Positions 9,421-17,979 of a stretch of DNA of 64,000 nucleotides are shown here, one piece after another. A model generated the notes under the pieces. That model was not told the origin of the DNA and ran no database searches. It saw nothing but the letters and a program-made list of their open reading frames with translations. The DNA is taken from contig NZ_CP098806.1 in NCBI RefSeq assembly GCF_023822005.2, positions 2,914,001 to 2,978,000 of the forward strand. Direction: 5' to 3'. The position numbers were made by a program, and so were the translations under genes. This stretch comes from Dyadobacter fanqingshengii. Its GTDB lineage: Bacteria; Bacteroidota; Bacteroidia; Cytophagales; Spirosomataceae. Positions within the stretch are counted from its first letter, which is position 1. Each line of letters opens with the position of its first letter.

Positions 9421-11502
9421 TTACTTAAGTAATTCCTCGGCTTTCTGATATAATCGTGTTGCTTCCCGGGAATTTTTTGGAACGCCCAGCCCATTTTCGT
9501 ACAAATGGGCCAAGCCCTTATAACCATAGGCATTTTTCTGTTCGGCAGCCAGCCGGTACCACTCATAAGCTTTAGAATAGTCCCGCTGGGTAACCGTGCC
9601 ATTGCTAAGCATCCGGGCCACTTCGACCTGGGCTTGACTCAGGCCGAGCCTGGCTGCTTCCAGGTAGGATTGAAATGCCCGTACCAGGTCCACCGGTATT
9701 CCCAGACCTCCCTCATACATCCTCGCGAGATTGTAAATGGCCGATTCGTTTTTCTGGCGTGCGGCCTGTTGGAAAAAGTCGTACGCCCGTGCGTAATCCT
9801 TGCTCACACCCTGACCTTCCAGGTACATGATGCCCAGTTCATTTAAGCTCCAGGGATTGTTATTGGCTATCGCCTTGTGGTGCCATTGGAACGCTTTGAC
9901 AAAGTCCTGGTTTGTTCCCAGCCCATTCGCGTACATATAACCCAGATAGTATTGCGCACCGGCCACCTCCCTTTCCGCGGCCTGGCGAAAATGCCAGAAC
10001 GCCTGCTTATAGTCGACTTCTACACCCTTGCCGCTGAAATATAAAAGGGCAAGGTCATAGTAGCCGTACGACTCGCCAGCCTCCGCCGATAGACGATAAT
10101 GCTCCATGGCTTTACGGAAGTCCTGAGGCAGGCCTTCGCCCTTTTCGTACATGGTACCAATTTGCCGGACGGCAAAGAAATCGCCGAATTCCGCCGCTTT
10201 TTTGTACCATTCATAACCTTTTTGGTAGTCGCGCGGCACCTCAATCCCGTCCATGTACAAAGCACCTAACATGGTCTGCGAGTCTGTGTAATTCTGTTTG
10301 TCAGCCTCCAGAAGCAATTGCACGCCTTTATAGACGTCTTTCTCTACTCCATTCCCATTAATGTACATCTTGGCCAATCGATCCTGAGCCGGTGCAAACC
10401 CCTGCTCGGCAGCCTTATGGTACCAAAGGCTGCCGAGTTTTTCATCCTTTTCCGTTCCCAACCCATTCTCATACATAAACCCAACCTTGTACTGACCCAG
10501 TCCCGAACCTCGAATAGCGGCTCGGTTATACCAGTACCATGCCTTTTCATAATCTCTGTCAACTCCATCGCCCGACTGGTACATGCCTCCCAAATTATTT
10601 TGGGCCGACGGATGTCCCTGATCAGCTGCAATGGTATACCATTTTACGGCATTTGCTTTATTGGATCTGATGCCGTAACCCATAAAAGACATGAGACCTA
10701 ACATGAAGCAGGCAAACGGGTTGGAAAGCTGAGCATCCTGGAAAACTGACTCTAGTGATTTTTCATATAAGCTAAGCGCTTCCGATTTTTTTACCTGCAT
10801 CTCCGCCAAATTGCCGAGGCCGTAGAACCCCCAACCGCATCCTTTCTTAATTGCGCTCTGGTAATATGTATCGGCCTTGGTTAAATTTTTATAGACGAAT
10901 AAACCTTCGCTGTATAAACGTCCAAGCAAGTAATCGGCTTTACCCTCGCCCAATTTCGACGCTTGTAGCAATAATGGCATAGCCTCCTGATAATTTAGTC
11001 GCAGGTAGGGCTGCATGGCCATTTCCATTAGCCCCATTACGTTTTGACCGGGCGAAAGTGAAGGATTGATATTTTCATCCACCCGAATAGGTGACCTGTT
11101 CAAGCGCTTCTGCACACTACTAATTAGGCTAGTTAAAGCTGATTTATAATTTGGTTTGGAGCCGTCGAGCCACTGAATCGAATTGAGAAAATACTGTAAC
11201 CCTTTGGCAGTTGAGACATCTTCGACGATGAAATATATAAGCGGACGTCCTAAGCGGTCAGCGTTCTCCACTTCTCGCAACACTTGATTGCTTTGGTTGG
11301 AAGCTTTGGATAAGATCAGAAGAAACAACTGGCAACTTTCAATCGCCTCCATAATCGCGGAAGGCCAATAATTCCCAGGCTCAATGTCGCGGTGAGCAAT
11401 CCAGCAGCGTAAATTCCGAGCTTCGAGCGCTACAACTACCTCATCGGCAATATATTGATCCTGGGAAGAATAACTAACTAAAACATCACAATTTGTTTGC
11501 AT
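9421..11502 (-). CDS. TIR-Sel1 repeat protein, first gene of the dynamin operon
   Basis: 693 residues. Residues ~5-140 are a TIR_2-type domain: DVLVSYSSQDQYIA, CWIAHRDIEPGNYW, IMEAIESCQLFLLILS, then VLREVENA with the glutamate expected for NAD cleavage. From about residue 185 to the end there are ~14 Sel1-like repeats of ~36 residues each (typical unit LGxMYxxGxGVxxDYxKAxxWYxxAA), a solenoid used for protein-protein contacts. It leads the five-gene operon with three dynamin-like GTPases and a membrane protein. A likely model is that the Sel1 part senses or docks and the TIR part acts on NAD+ (inference). The first gene has no close plus-strand neighbour; the 5' region up to 11,700 carries no gene. 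Confidence 0.9.
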   Translation of the reverse strand: MQTNCDVLVSYSSQDQYIADEVVVALEARNLRCWIAHRDIEPGNYWPSAIMEAIESCQLFLLILSKASNQSNQVLREVENADRLGRPLIYFIVEDVSTAKGLQYFLNSIQWLDGSKPNYKSALTSLISSVQKRLNRSPIRVDENINPSLSPGQNVMGLMEMAMQPYLRLNYQEAMPLLLQASKLGEGKADYLLGRLYSEGLFVYKNLTKADTYYQSAIKKGCGWGFYGLGNLAEMQVKKSEALSLYEKSLESVFQDAQLSNPFACFMLGLMSFMGYGIRSNKANAVKWYTIAADQGHPSAQNNLGGMYQSGDGVDRDYEKAWYWYNRAAIRGSGLGQYKVGFMYENGLGTEKDEKLGSLWYHKAAEQGFAPAQDRLAKMYINGNGVEKDVYKGVQLLLEADKQNYTDSQTMLGALYMDGIEVPRDYQKGYEWYKKAAEFGDFFAVRQIGTMYEKGEGLPQDFRKAMEHYRLSAEAGESYGYYDLALLYFSGKGVEVDYKQAFWHFRQAAEREVAGAQYYLGYMYANGLGTNQDFVKAFQWHHKAIANNNPWSLNELGIMYLEGQGVSKDYARAYDFFQQAARQKNESAIYNLARMYEGGLGIPVDLVRAFQSYLEAARLGLSQAQVEVARMLSNGTVTQRDYSKAYEWYRLAAEQKNAYGYKGLAHLYENGLGVPKNSREATRLYQKAEELLK

Positions 11503-11711
11503 ACCTTGTCAATTTCATGCGGACATGACACATTTTATAAAGTGGAAGCTCCTTTAAGATCTCAGATAGCTATAAGTGTCTTTCAGGATTTCTTTCGTAA
11601 ATTATTGATTTTTTTGGAAGATTGACGTGGTTCCGTTACGGTTTACAGTTGTGCGGGTTAGTAAATATTTAAAACTGCAATCTTATCCTGTTTGTCAATA
11701 GTATTGGGCTT
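11503..11711. other. Upstream region of the TIR-Sel1/dynamin operon
   Basis: Non-coding interval expected to hold the operon promoter. I see no convincing TAnnTTTG-type promoter. A single half-site TGACACA occurs at 11529-11535, matching half of the palindrome found at 13869 and 20631, which is probably chance. Confidence 0.3.
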
Positions 11712-12041
11712 CGAAAGATACCGGATTCAGATAGTTTAAAGCAAATGTAATCTTCTCGTATTGTAATATCCGTCAATGTATTCAAATAGGACTGCTTTCA
11801 ATTGTTCCAAGCTCTCATAACCACCTTTCGGCATATTCAACTCTGCCTTCAATCTGCTCCAGAACGATTCGACCCAGGCATTGTCGTAAGGATCATCCGC
11901 GGGACATACCAAGCGGCGGACCGCTCTGTTTCAATTTGAAGGTTTTTATTAATTACTTCATTCTGTGTGACAGATATTGACCACCACGATCAGAATGTAT
12001 GATCATCCCTGGCTTTACCCTGCGCCTCATAAGAATCCTTT
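11712..12041 (-). pseudogene. IS3-family transposase (orfB) remnant
   Basis: Read on the minus strand, this stretch encodes the C-terminal part of an IS3/IS150-type DDE transposase, broken into frames. HSDRGGQYLS (near 11,965-11,997) is the region of the second catalytic Asp. After a stop and frame change, DDPYDNAWVESFWSRLK and PKGGYESLEQL (11,805-11,895) carry the catalytic Glu. Another frameshift follows near 11,745 (RRLH then ALNYLNPVSFE). The N-terminal half of the transposase and the inverted repeats are not visible, so the element is dead. It sits at the 5' edge of a truncated gene, which it probably damaged. Confidence 0.8.
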
Positions 12042-12603
12042 CCAATTAGCTTTATCCCTCGAAGTGCTTTGGAATACGACGATTCAGATGATATAAGTAT
12101 TCAAAAAATCAATAGACTTATTAAAGACCGTCAATACGGTATTCATAATTTATCGCTAGCCGCTCGTTATTTCAATATGCCATTAGAATTAGGAATTTTT
12201 ATCGGCTGCAAGCAGTTTGGCAACATAGAGCAACGCAGAAAGAAATACCTAATTCTTGAAAATCAAACTTATCAATCAAGGCAGTTTAACTCAAACCTGA
12301 GCGGTCAGGACGTTAAAGCTTATGAGAATAATGTCCAAACACTCATGCGAAGCGTGCGAGAACGGCTTTCCAACAAGTCGCAGAAGCGTTTACCTTTTTC
12401 TCCTCGTCTGTTCGAAAAATACGAAACCTTCAAAGCCATTTTACCCGAACTCTGCCAAAGCGAAAATTGTCCGCGATTGCGCTGATAGTCACCGTGCCTT
12501 CCGCAGTAAATTTATTCGCATCGTCCATCAGGTCAGGAAATTACCAGTGGAATGGATTGAAGAATATACCAGCGACGACCACACGAAGGCCCGGGTAATT
12601 TGA
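12042..12603 (+). pseudogene. Truncated, frameshifted hypothetical gene
   Basis: A readable frame, starting without a clear start codon at the IS remnant, gives PRSALEYDDSDDISIQ... then YGIHNLSLAARYFNMPLELGIFIG and SGQDVKAYEN. This matches a common ~170-residue family of unknown function that I know by its GIHDxSR...RFNMPxELG...GQDIxAH pattern (recalled, not searched). The normal N-terminus is missing at the IS3 remnant. The frame stops at 12,485, and continuation in another frame runs to about 12,603, so a frameshift near 12,400-12,480 is likely. Probably non-functional. Confidence 0.55.
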
Positions 12604-12791
12604 CCCCATCTGAATGGAAAGAATCGCTGGTTAAAAAGGAAATTCACCAACAAATGACCATCTGACAAACGGGGTACTTGCAAGGTTTTATTAGCAAGGC
12701 CTTCATGTAGTCTTGCAAACACAACTCACCACTTAAAAGCACTGAATACATTTGGCTTTTCTCCTGGTGAGCACCCAAATAGCGCGGAAAA
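12604..12791. other. Short non-coding interval before repeat B
   Basis: No supportable gene; the minus-strand frame over 12,528-12,722 has no recognisable features. Confidence 0.4.
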
Positions 12792-13078
12792 TGCTCACAG
12801 AATTGCTCACCAACATGAAGCACTTTTTCAGATTTCGTGTTTAAACTAATGCTGAAAATCAGCTAGTTAAAGTCGCTTAAATCAAAATAGCGGAGGAAAA
12901 CCTCCGCTATAACTAACTGATAAATAAATATTTATGTGTCCTGCAGAGAGAGAGGGACATGAAACAATCCTACATTTCACTGAAAATCAATATCTTACGA
13001 AAACATTAAAAAGTCTGCTCACCGAATTGCTCACCAAGATTTTGTTGGCTGCAACCATGTACAAATTTAGCATGAAAA
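12792..13078 (+). repeat. Repeat B: second full copy of the att-like unit
   Basis: Same order and direction as repeat A. The 20-mer tgctcacagaattgctcacc is at 12792-12811 and its partner tgctcaccgaattgctcacc at 13016-13035, again exactly 224 bp apart. The core gcagagagagaggga is at 12943-12957 (offset 151, as in A), ACTGAAAATC is at offset 187 in both, and the right tail (TTGGCT.CAAC.ATG.ACAAATTT) also matches. In addition it has a perfect 10-bp stem (atagcggagg/cctccgctat, loop aaaa) at 12887-12910, shared with repeat C but not with A. With A it brackets the dynamin operon. Confidence 0.7.
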
Positions 13079-13245
13079 AGCGCTGATAGCAAGAATTTTA
13101 GTGACCACTCTCCTAATCCTGAAAATTAATTGTGTAAACCGACGGCTGATGATTTGAGGCTACTGAATTACTGTATTTCTCAGCGTTATATTGTCCGCCG
13201 TATTGGGGTACTTACAATTTGACCCAAATTTTTTATTTTTAAGAT

Positions 13246-13863
13246 ATGTCATTCTCAACAGATAAAAAGATAATAGATTCAGAAACGCAATTTGTTCTTA
13301 ATTCGGTCAAAGAAGTTTGTCCTTCTATTACCGAGGCTGAGCTTTCACAATATGCTCTTAAATTCAAATTCATAGAGTTGAAAAAGAAAGATCTTTTTCT
13401 GCAATCCGGCGAAACTCAAAAGCTATTGGGATTCGTAACAAAAGGGTTGGTCCGTTCTTTCTACATTGATAAGGATGGAAATGAAAGAACTATTGGTTTT
13501 TATGCCGAGGGTGATTACGCCACCCACTACCCGTCGTTTATCATTCAAAAACCTAGTAAATATTCTATCCAGTGCCTGGAACCCACGACATTCGCCTGCC
13601 TGTCGTTTGATGACCTTCAATGGTTATATAAACAATCTCAAAATTTTGAGAAATATGGGCGGTTAATAGCAGAAGAAGTCCTCAGGCAACAGCAGGCACG
13701 CATTGAAAGTTTTGTATTTCAAGCAGCAGAGGAGCGTTATCTCGATTTCATTCAGTATCGTTCCGCCTTATTTAATAGGGTTTCACTATCTCACCTTTGT
13801 AGCTATCTTGGCATAGAACGACAATCGCTCACCAGGATTCGCCAGAAAGTTGCGCACAAATAA
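13246..13863 (+). CDS. Crp/Fnr-family transcription regulator
   Basis: 205 residues. N-terminal cyclic-nucleotide-binding-type beta roll (LLGFVTKGLVRSFYIDKDGNERTIGFYAEGDY...), dimer helix, and a short C-terminal winged-helix with LSHLCSYLGIERQSLTRIRQKV as recognition helix. It lacks the Fnr cysteine cluster and the full cAMP-binding signature, as usual for the many Bacteroidota Crp-like proteins. The gene ends 6 bp before a 16-bp palindrome (13869-13884) that precedes the quinone reductase gene and recurs at 20631, so this protein is the obvious candidate to bind both (inference). Confidence 0.88.
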   Translation: MSFSTDKKIIDSETQFVLNSVKEVCPSITEAELSQYALKFKFIELKKKDLFLQSGETQKLLGFVTKGLVRSFYIDKDGNERTIGFYAEGDYATHYPSFIIQKPSKYSIQCLEPTTFACLSFDDLQWLYKQSQNFEKYGRLIAEEVLRQQQARIESFVFQAAEERYLDFIQYRSALFNRVSLSHLCSYLGIERQSLTRIRQKVAHK

Positions 13864-13868
13864 TTTTT

Positions 13869-13915
13869 TGACACATTTGTGTCAGGTACACCTTCCTGCT
13901 CCCGCCCACCTTTGC
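13869..13915 (+). promoter_or_regulatory. Palindromic operator and promoter of the quinone reductase gene
   Basis: TGACACATTTGTGTCA (13869-13884) is a dyad with 7-bp arms and a 2-bp centre. It is followed by GGTACACCTTCCT and, 42 bases from the preceding T, by CTTTGC (13910-13915), a plausible variant of the Bacteroidota -7 element. The identical arrangement, base for base in the dyad and with the same spacing, lies upstream of the hydrolase gene on the opposite strand (20600-20647). Probably bound by the Crp/Fnr protein encoded just upstream (inference). Confidence 0.65.
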
Positions 13916-13941
13916 AATATCAAATTAAAAGTTGATCTGCA

Positions 13942-14529
13942 ATGGAAAAGAACATATTACTCATCCTCGGGCACCCCTCAGAAGATTCTTATTGCAAAGC
14001 TTTGCTTGATGCCTATCAAAGCGGTGCAGAAAGTGCTGGTGCCAATTGTAAAACCATCTATATATCCAGACTGAATTTTGATGTAAATCTTTCGGACGGG
14101 TATAAAAATGGGGAAGTGATGCAGCTGGAAGAAAACCTGATTAACTCACAAAGGCTTATCCAGTGGGCCGACCACGTAGTACTCGCCTACCCAAACTGGT
14201 GGGGATTTATGCCAGCCATCACCAAAGGTTTTATTGACCGGATATTTCTGCCTGGCTTTGCCTTTAAAAACCATTCCGGAAAAAACTTCCCTGAAAAACT
14301 ACTAAAGGGAAAAAGTATGCGAATCCTCGTAACGATGGACACACCGACTTGGTGGTTCTACATTATTTATCGTGCGTCCCAATACCAGATACTTAAAGAC
14401 ATCATATTCGGCTACGTAGGTTTCGATCCCATCAGGTTCTCCACATTTGGGTTTATCAGAAAGTCAACCGATGAGCACCGTAAAAATTGGTTGCGGAAAG
14501 TCCAGGAACTAGGTAAACAATTCAGGTAG
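13942..14529 (+). CDS. NAD(P)H:quinone oxidoreductase, flavodoxin-like fold
   Basis: 195 residues of the YwrO/MdaB/KefF flavodoxin_2 family. Marks: ILLILGHPSEDSYCKAL at the N-terminus (FMN/FAD phosphate loop), QWADHVVLAYPNWWGFMPAITKGFIDRIFLPGFAF in the middle, which is the family's signature for the active-site surface, and MRILVTMDTP before the C-terminus. Such enzymes reduce quinones and nitro or electrophilic compounds by two electrons using NAD(P)H in the cytoplasm. Preceded by the palindromic operator and the Crp/Fnr gene. The start is the first ATG, ~27 bp after the -7-like box. Confidence 0.88.
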   Translation: MEKNILLILGHPSEDSYCKALLDAYQSGAESAGANCKTIYISRLNFDVNLSDGYKNGEVMQLEENLINSQRLIQWADHVVLAYPNWWGFMPAITKGFIDRIFLPGFAFKNHSGKNFPEKLLKGKSMRILVTMDTPTWWFYIIYRASQYQILKDIIFGYVGFDPIRFSTFGFIRKSTDEHRKNWLRKVQELGKQFR

Positions 14530-14590
14530 CCCTGATCAAGCTTTACAATTTTAATTATCTCAAAAAATATTCTCAATAATATTAGAAATC

Positions 14591-14854
14591 ATGATACATC
14601 AGACCAATTGGGTACATGCACCCATCAATTCAAAAAAGCGTTTCAAAATCCACTTACTTGTTTTCCTTCTCGCTACTCCGGCTATCTGGCTTTGGTGGCA
14701 ACTTACCGGCAGCACTTCCCCATGGCATTTATGGGCAATCGCAGCTTGGACAAAGGTTTTACAGGTCCACTTCCTGCGGGCAATTGTATCCAAATTAGAA
14801 AGCTATCAAAAGCTAAAATTATGGATCAGCAGCAAAATACATCCGGCCGCATGA
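14591..14854 (+). CDS. Small 2TM-domain membrane protein
   Basis: 87 residues: a short polar N-terminus, then KKRFKIHLLVFLLATPAIWLWW, a hinge STSPWHLWAIAAWT, and a second weaker helix. It resembles the protein encoded at 39,850-40,071 (KKGFKIHFLVFLLVVPAIWAVWYW... PWPLWSTPAWAIG), so both belong to the 2TM-domain group of small Bacteroidota membrane proteins. The last ~30 residues diverge from that paralogue. Function unknown; it lies between the quinone reductase and Old Yellow Enzyme genes on the same strand. Confidence 0.65.
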   Translation: MIHQTNWVHAPINSKKRFKIHLLVFLLATPAIWLWWQLTGSTSPWHLWAIAAWTKVLQVHFLRAIVSKLESYQKLKLWISSKIHPAA

Positions 14855-15002
14855 TGACTTGTGATTTGACTCACACTTTTTTAGTGATTTTCTTCCTTCT
14901 CTCCGAGCTGCTGATGATGGTAAGTTTACCTCAGAAAACCAATTCACTTTTCTTATGTATCCCAAAGTATTTGACCTTAAAAACAATTAGATAGTATTAA
15001 AG

Positions 15003-16112
15003 ATGACAACCAATATTTTTGAACCTGCAAGGATCGGTTCGCTTCAATTAAAAAACCGCATTGCTATGGCTCCGATGACCAGGGCAAGAAATGCGAACGG
15101 CATTCCTAATGATAGCAATGCGTTATATTATGCGCAACGTTCAGGCGCAGGACTGATCATAACCGAGGGAACGGCGATTTCGGATACGGCGAAAGGCGTG
15201 CTGTACATTCCCGGATTATATACACAGGAACAAGTAGAAGGCTGGAAAAAAGTGACCAACGCGGTACATGAAAATGGCAGTGCGATATTTACGCAACTCT
15301 GGCATGTAGGAAGGGTTTCACATACCTCCAATCAGCCTGGCGGAATAGCACCGGTGGGTCCTTCGGATATTCAGGCGTCCAGCTCTTTTTCCTGGGGATA
15401 TGATGAAAACGGGAATGAAGGTTTTGTCATTTCTTCAAAACCACGGGCGCTTTTAACCGATGAGGTGAAACAGGTTGTGCGAGATTTTGCTAATGCTGCA
15501 AAAAATGCGATGAAAGCCGGTTTTGACGGTGTAGAGCTGCACGGTGCCAACGGTTATCTGATCGAACAGTTCCTCAATCCCTTTGTCAACAATCGCATCG
15601 ACGAATACGGCGGAAGTATTGAAAACCGGTCAAGGTTCTTACTGGAAGCGGTTGATGCAAGCATTGAGGCTATCGGTAAAGACAAAGTGGGCATCAGGCT
15701 TACGCCTTATGGTGGCCTGGGCGATCTGCCGCATTATGACGAGATAGAGGCTACCTACCAATATCTTGCAAAAGAATTAGCAAAAAGGGACAACGTTTAC
15801 GTACACATTATGGATCAGCAATCCAAAGGAAGCCACGCATTGCCGGAAGGTTTTATTGAGCGTTTTCGCTCCTGGTATGAGGGTGTGATTATTCTTGCAG
15901 GCAGTATGGACCGTAAAAAATCTGAGCAACTGATCAATGCAGGAACGATTGATATCGCCGGATTCGGAGAGCCGTTTATAGCCAATCCGGATTTGGTTGA
16001 CCGTTTGCAAAACAATTGGGAACTGACCCCGCCGGATCGTAGCCTGCACTACGGCCTAGGTAACCATGGCTACACGGACTGGGAAACATATCAGCAAGGT
16101 GTCTTGGTCTAA
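15003..16112 (+). CDS. Old Yellow Enzyme family alkene reductase
   Basis: 369 residues, full length for the NemA/OYE family. FMN barrel start FEPARIGSLQLKNRIAMAPMTRARN, the substrate/FMN loop QLWHVGRVSH, catalytic pair H-x-x-N in VELHGANGYLIEQFLNP, then NRIDEYGGSIENRSRFLLEAV, the C-terminal strand IILAGSMDR and GEPFIANPDLVDRL. It reduces activated C=C bonds or nitro groups of electrophiles with NAD(P)H. Lies in a same-strand run with the quinone reductase, small membrane protein and TlpA-like gene; probably part of an electrophile-stress response (inference). Confidence 0.92.
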   Translation: MTTNIFEPARIGSLQLKNRIAMAPMTRARNANGIPNDSNALYYAQRSGAGLIITEGTAISDTAKGVLYIPGLYTQEQVEGWKKVTNAVHENGSAIFTQLWHVGRVSHTSNQPGGIAPVGPSDIQASSSFSWGYDENGNEGFVISSKPRALLTDEVKQVVRDFANAAKNAMKAGFDGVELHGANGYLIEQFLNPFVNNRIDEYGGSIENRSRFLLEAVDASIEAIGKDKVGIRLTPYGGLGDLPHYDEIEATYQYLAKELAKRDNVYVHIMDQQSKGSHALPEGFIERFRSWYEGVIILAGSMDRKKSEQLINAGTIDIAGFGEPFIANPDLVDRLQNNWELTPPDRSLHYGLGNHGYTDWETYQQGVLV

Positions 16113-16143
16113 ACAGAAGTTAAACCAGTTAACATGATCAGTA

Positions 16144-16869
16144 ATGATGAAATACAGAAAATTGTACACTGGAAGCTGCCTTACCGCAGCTTCCTTGTGT
16201 GTTTCATACCTGTCAATGGCACAGGTATCATCCGGTGTGAGCGAGTCGCCCAAACAAGCCATCACCTATTTATTGCCTGATGGTAAAGTGTTCCCCAGTG
16301 AAAAACTGGACAGTTTAAGCAAAGCCTGGGGCGGGGTTTCGTTTTCACATAACGCGGAGGATGATGCGAAGGGCATTGTTCACCTTGTCAGGATAACCGA
16401 AGAAATGAAGCGACAGTTTGAAGAAGCAAATACCCGAAGAGAGCAGGCCAAAGCATCTATGCTGAATAAACCGGCGCCTGACTTTAAATTGAAAGATCTT
16501 CAAGGAAATCTCTGGAATTTACAGGAGTTGCGTAGTAAAATCGTGGTACTCAACTTCTGGTTCACATCCTGTGCCCCATGTGTCCAGGAAATGCCGGAAT
16601 TAAATGAATTGGTTAAAGCTTATGAGGGCAAAGATGTCGTCTTTCTGGCTTTGACTTTTAACAGTGCGGGCCAGGTCAGAACATTTCAAAAGAAACGCAA
16701 CTTCAATTATACATTGTTGCCTAATTCGGGAGAGGTCGATAAAAAGTACCAAGTCGGCTCATGGCCAACCAGCATGGTAATTGACCAGGCTGGTGATATA
16801 AAAATGACCATGAATTCGAGTCCGAAAGTGCGGGAAGAGATAGCATCTGCTATCAATTCGCTGATGTAA
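16144..16869 (+). CDS. TlpA-like periplasmic thioredoxin
   Basis: 241 residues. Signal peptide to about residue 26 (...SLCVSYLSMAQ), a ~85-residue unassigned part, then an AhpC/TSA-Redoxin domain with LNKPAPDFKLKDLQGN, the redox motif C-A-P-C in FWFTSCAPCVQEMPEL, the YTLLPNSGEVDKKYQV segment and a cis-Pro region SWPTSMVIDQAG. Acts in the periplasm on disulfides or hydroperoxides. It starts 32 bp after the alkene reductase gene and ends just before a strong terminator, so the plus-strand run ends here. Confidence 0.88.
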   Translation: MMKYRKLYTGSCLTAASLCVSYLSMAQVSSGVSESPKQAITYLLPDGKVFPSEKLDSLSKAWGGVSFSHNAEDDAKGIVHLVRITEEMKRQFEEANTRREQAKASMLNKPAPDFKLKDLQGNLWNLQELRSKIVVLNFWFTSCAPCVQEMPELNELVKAYEGKDVVFLALTFNSAGQVRTFQKKRNFNYTLLPNSGEVDKKYQVGSWPTSMVIDQAGDIKMTMNSSPKVREEIASAINSLM

Positions 16870-16881
16870 AACCCAGAAGTG

Positions 16882-16932
16882 CAAATGAGAAAAGGCGTAT
16901 AACGGTAAATGTTATACGCCTTTTCTCATTTG
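16882..16932. terminator. Strong intrinsic terminator with 22-bp perfect arms
   Basis: The arms 16882-16903 and 16911-16932 are perfect inverted complements with a 7-nt loop (ggtaaat); the stem ends in an A-rich/T-rich run on both sides (gagaaaagg / ccttttctc), so it can work in both directions. It lies right after the TlpA-like gene. Confidence 0.85.
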
Positions 16933-16949
16933 GCATTGAAAATAAATTC

Positions 16950-16983
16950 AATACCCGGAGCCCATATGCGGACTCCGGGTATT
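16950..16983 (-). terminator. Terminator of the aldo/keto reductase operon
   Basis: Inverted repeat aatacccggag / ctccgggtatt (16950-16960 and 16973-16983) with a 12-nt loop, directly beyond the stop codon of the minus-strand gene ending at 16987. A T-rich tract is not obvious, so efficiency is uncertain. Confidence 0.6.
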
Positions 16984-16986
16984 AGT

Positions 16987-17967
16987 TTAATTGGCAAGCT
17001 GGTCATCAATGAAGTTGAGCTCTTTTTTGCTAAGGCTGATCTGGGTAGCCTGAGCGTTGCTGATCGCCTGTTCTTTATTCGTCGCTCCCGCCAGTACCGC
17101 TGTGATACCGGGCTGAAGGGTTGTCCATCTCAGCACCAATTGTGAAAGCGAGACTCCTTTGTCCTGCGCAATCGGCTCAATTCGTTCTAACAAGGATTTT
17201 ACTTTTTCGAGGTCGAATTGAGCGAAATAACCGTTGCGATGGTCGCTGGATTTCAAGGTATCGCCTTTAAAGAATTTACCGGTCAGTAAACCCCTTTCCA
17301 GCGGACTATAAGCGATAATGCCAACATTGTTTTTGATGGCAGCTGGGATCACTTCCGATTCAATTTCCCTTTTCAGCATGCTGTAAGGCAGCTGATTGGA
17401 CGCCAGACGGATACTTTTCTGAGCTTCCAGCATCTGTTCATTATTATAGTTGCTGACCCCCGCTGCCCGGATTTTACCCTGATCGATCAGTAGCTGCAAT
17501 GCTTCCATCGTTTCATCAACTGGTGTGGTGGAATCAAACCAATGAAGTTGTAACAAATCGATATAGTCTGTCCCCAATCGTTTTAAGCTCTCTTCGGCTT
17601 CCTTGATCACATTGGCTTTTGAGGCGAATTTGTAGATAGGATAAATTTTACCTTCATTTTCAATATCAAACATAAAATCCCCTTTCCCGTTGTTGCTGCC
17701 ATCCCAGACCATCCCGAATTTTGTCAGTATCTGAATCTTCGAACGGTCCATTCCTCCGATCGTTTCACCGATCAGTTTCTCACTGAGGCCAAACCCATAA
17801 AATGGCGCCGTATCCAGCGTGGTAACGCCGTGGTCAAGCGAAGCCCTGACCGCCTCCTGTGCTTCTTTTTTCTCTGTTCCGCCCCACATCGTGCCTCCGA
17901 TGGCAAAGCTGCCGTAGGTAATTACTGATAAGTTAAGATCAGAATCCCCCAATTTTCTATATTCCAT
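16987..17967 (-). CDS. Aldo/keto reductase
   Basis: 326 residues, (beta/alpha)8 NADPH-dependent AKR of the YajO/general-stress type. Visible tetrad: Asp and Tyr in TLDTAPFYGFGLSEKLIGE, Lys in ILTKFGM, His in LLQLHWFD. The NADPH site appears in GVSNYNNEQM and the C-terminal TNKEQAISNAQA. It reduces aldehydes or ketones in the cytoplasm. It is the last gene of the minus-strand operon that starts at the lipoprotein hydrolase gene (20,523); only 12 bp separate it from the DJ-1 gene. Confidence 0.9.
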   Translation of the reverse strand: MEYRKLGDSDLNLSVITYGSFAIGGTMWGGTEKKEAQEAVRASLDHGVTTLDTAPFYGFGLSEKLIGETIGGMDRSKIQILTKFGMVWDGSNNGKGDFMFDIENEGKIYPIYKFASKANVIKEAEESLKRLGTDYIDLLQLHWFDSTTPVDETMEALQLLIDQGKIRAAGVSNYNNEQMLEAQKSIRLASNQLPYSMLKREIESEVIPAAIKNNVGIIAYSPLERGLLTGKFFKGDTLKSSDHRNGYFAQFDLEKVKSLLERIEPIAQDKGVSLSQLVLRWTTLQPGITAVLAGATNKEQAISNAQATQISLSKKELNFIDDQLAN

Positions 17968-17979
17968 ATTTTTGAATTT

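Noticed and set aside
12887..12910. Hairpin in repeat B as a terminator
   Set aside because: The stem is perfect but there is no following T tract and no gene ends nearby; its sharing with repeat C suggests it is part of the repeat.
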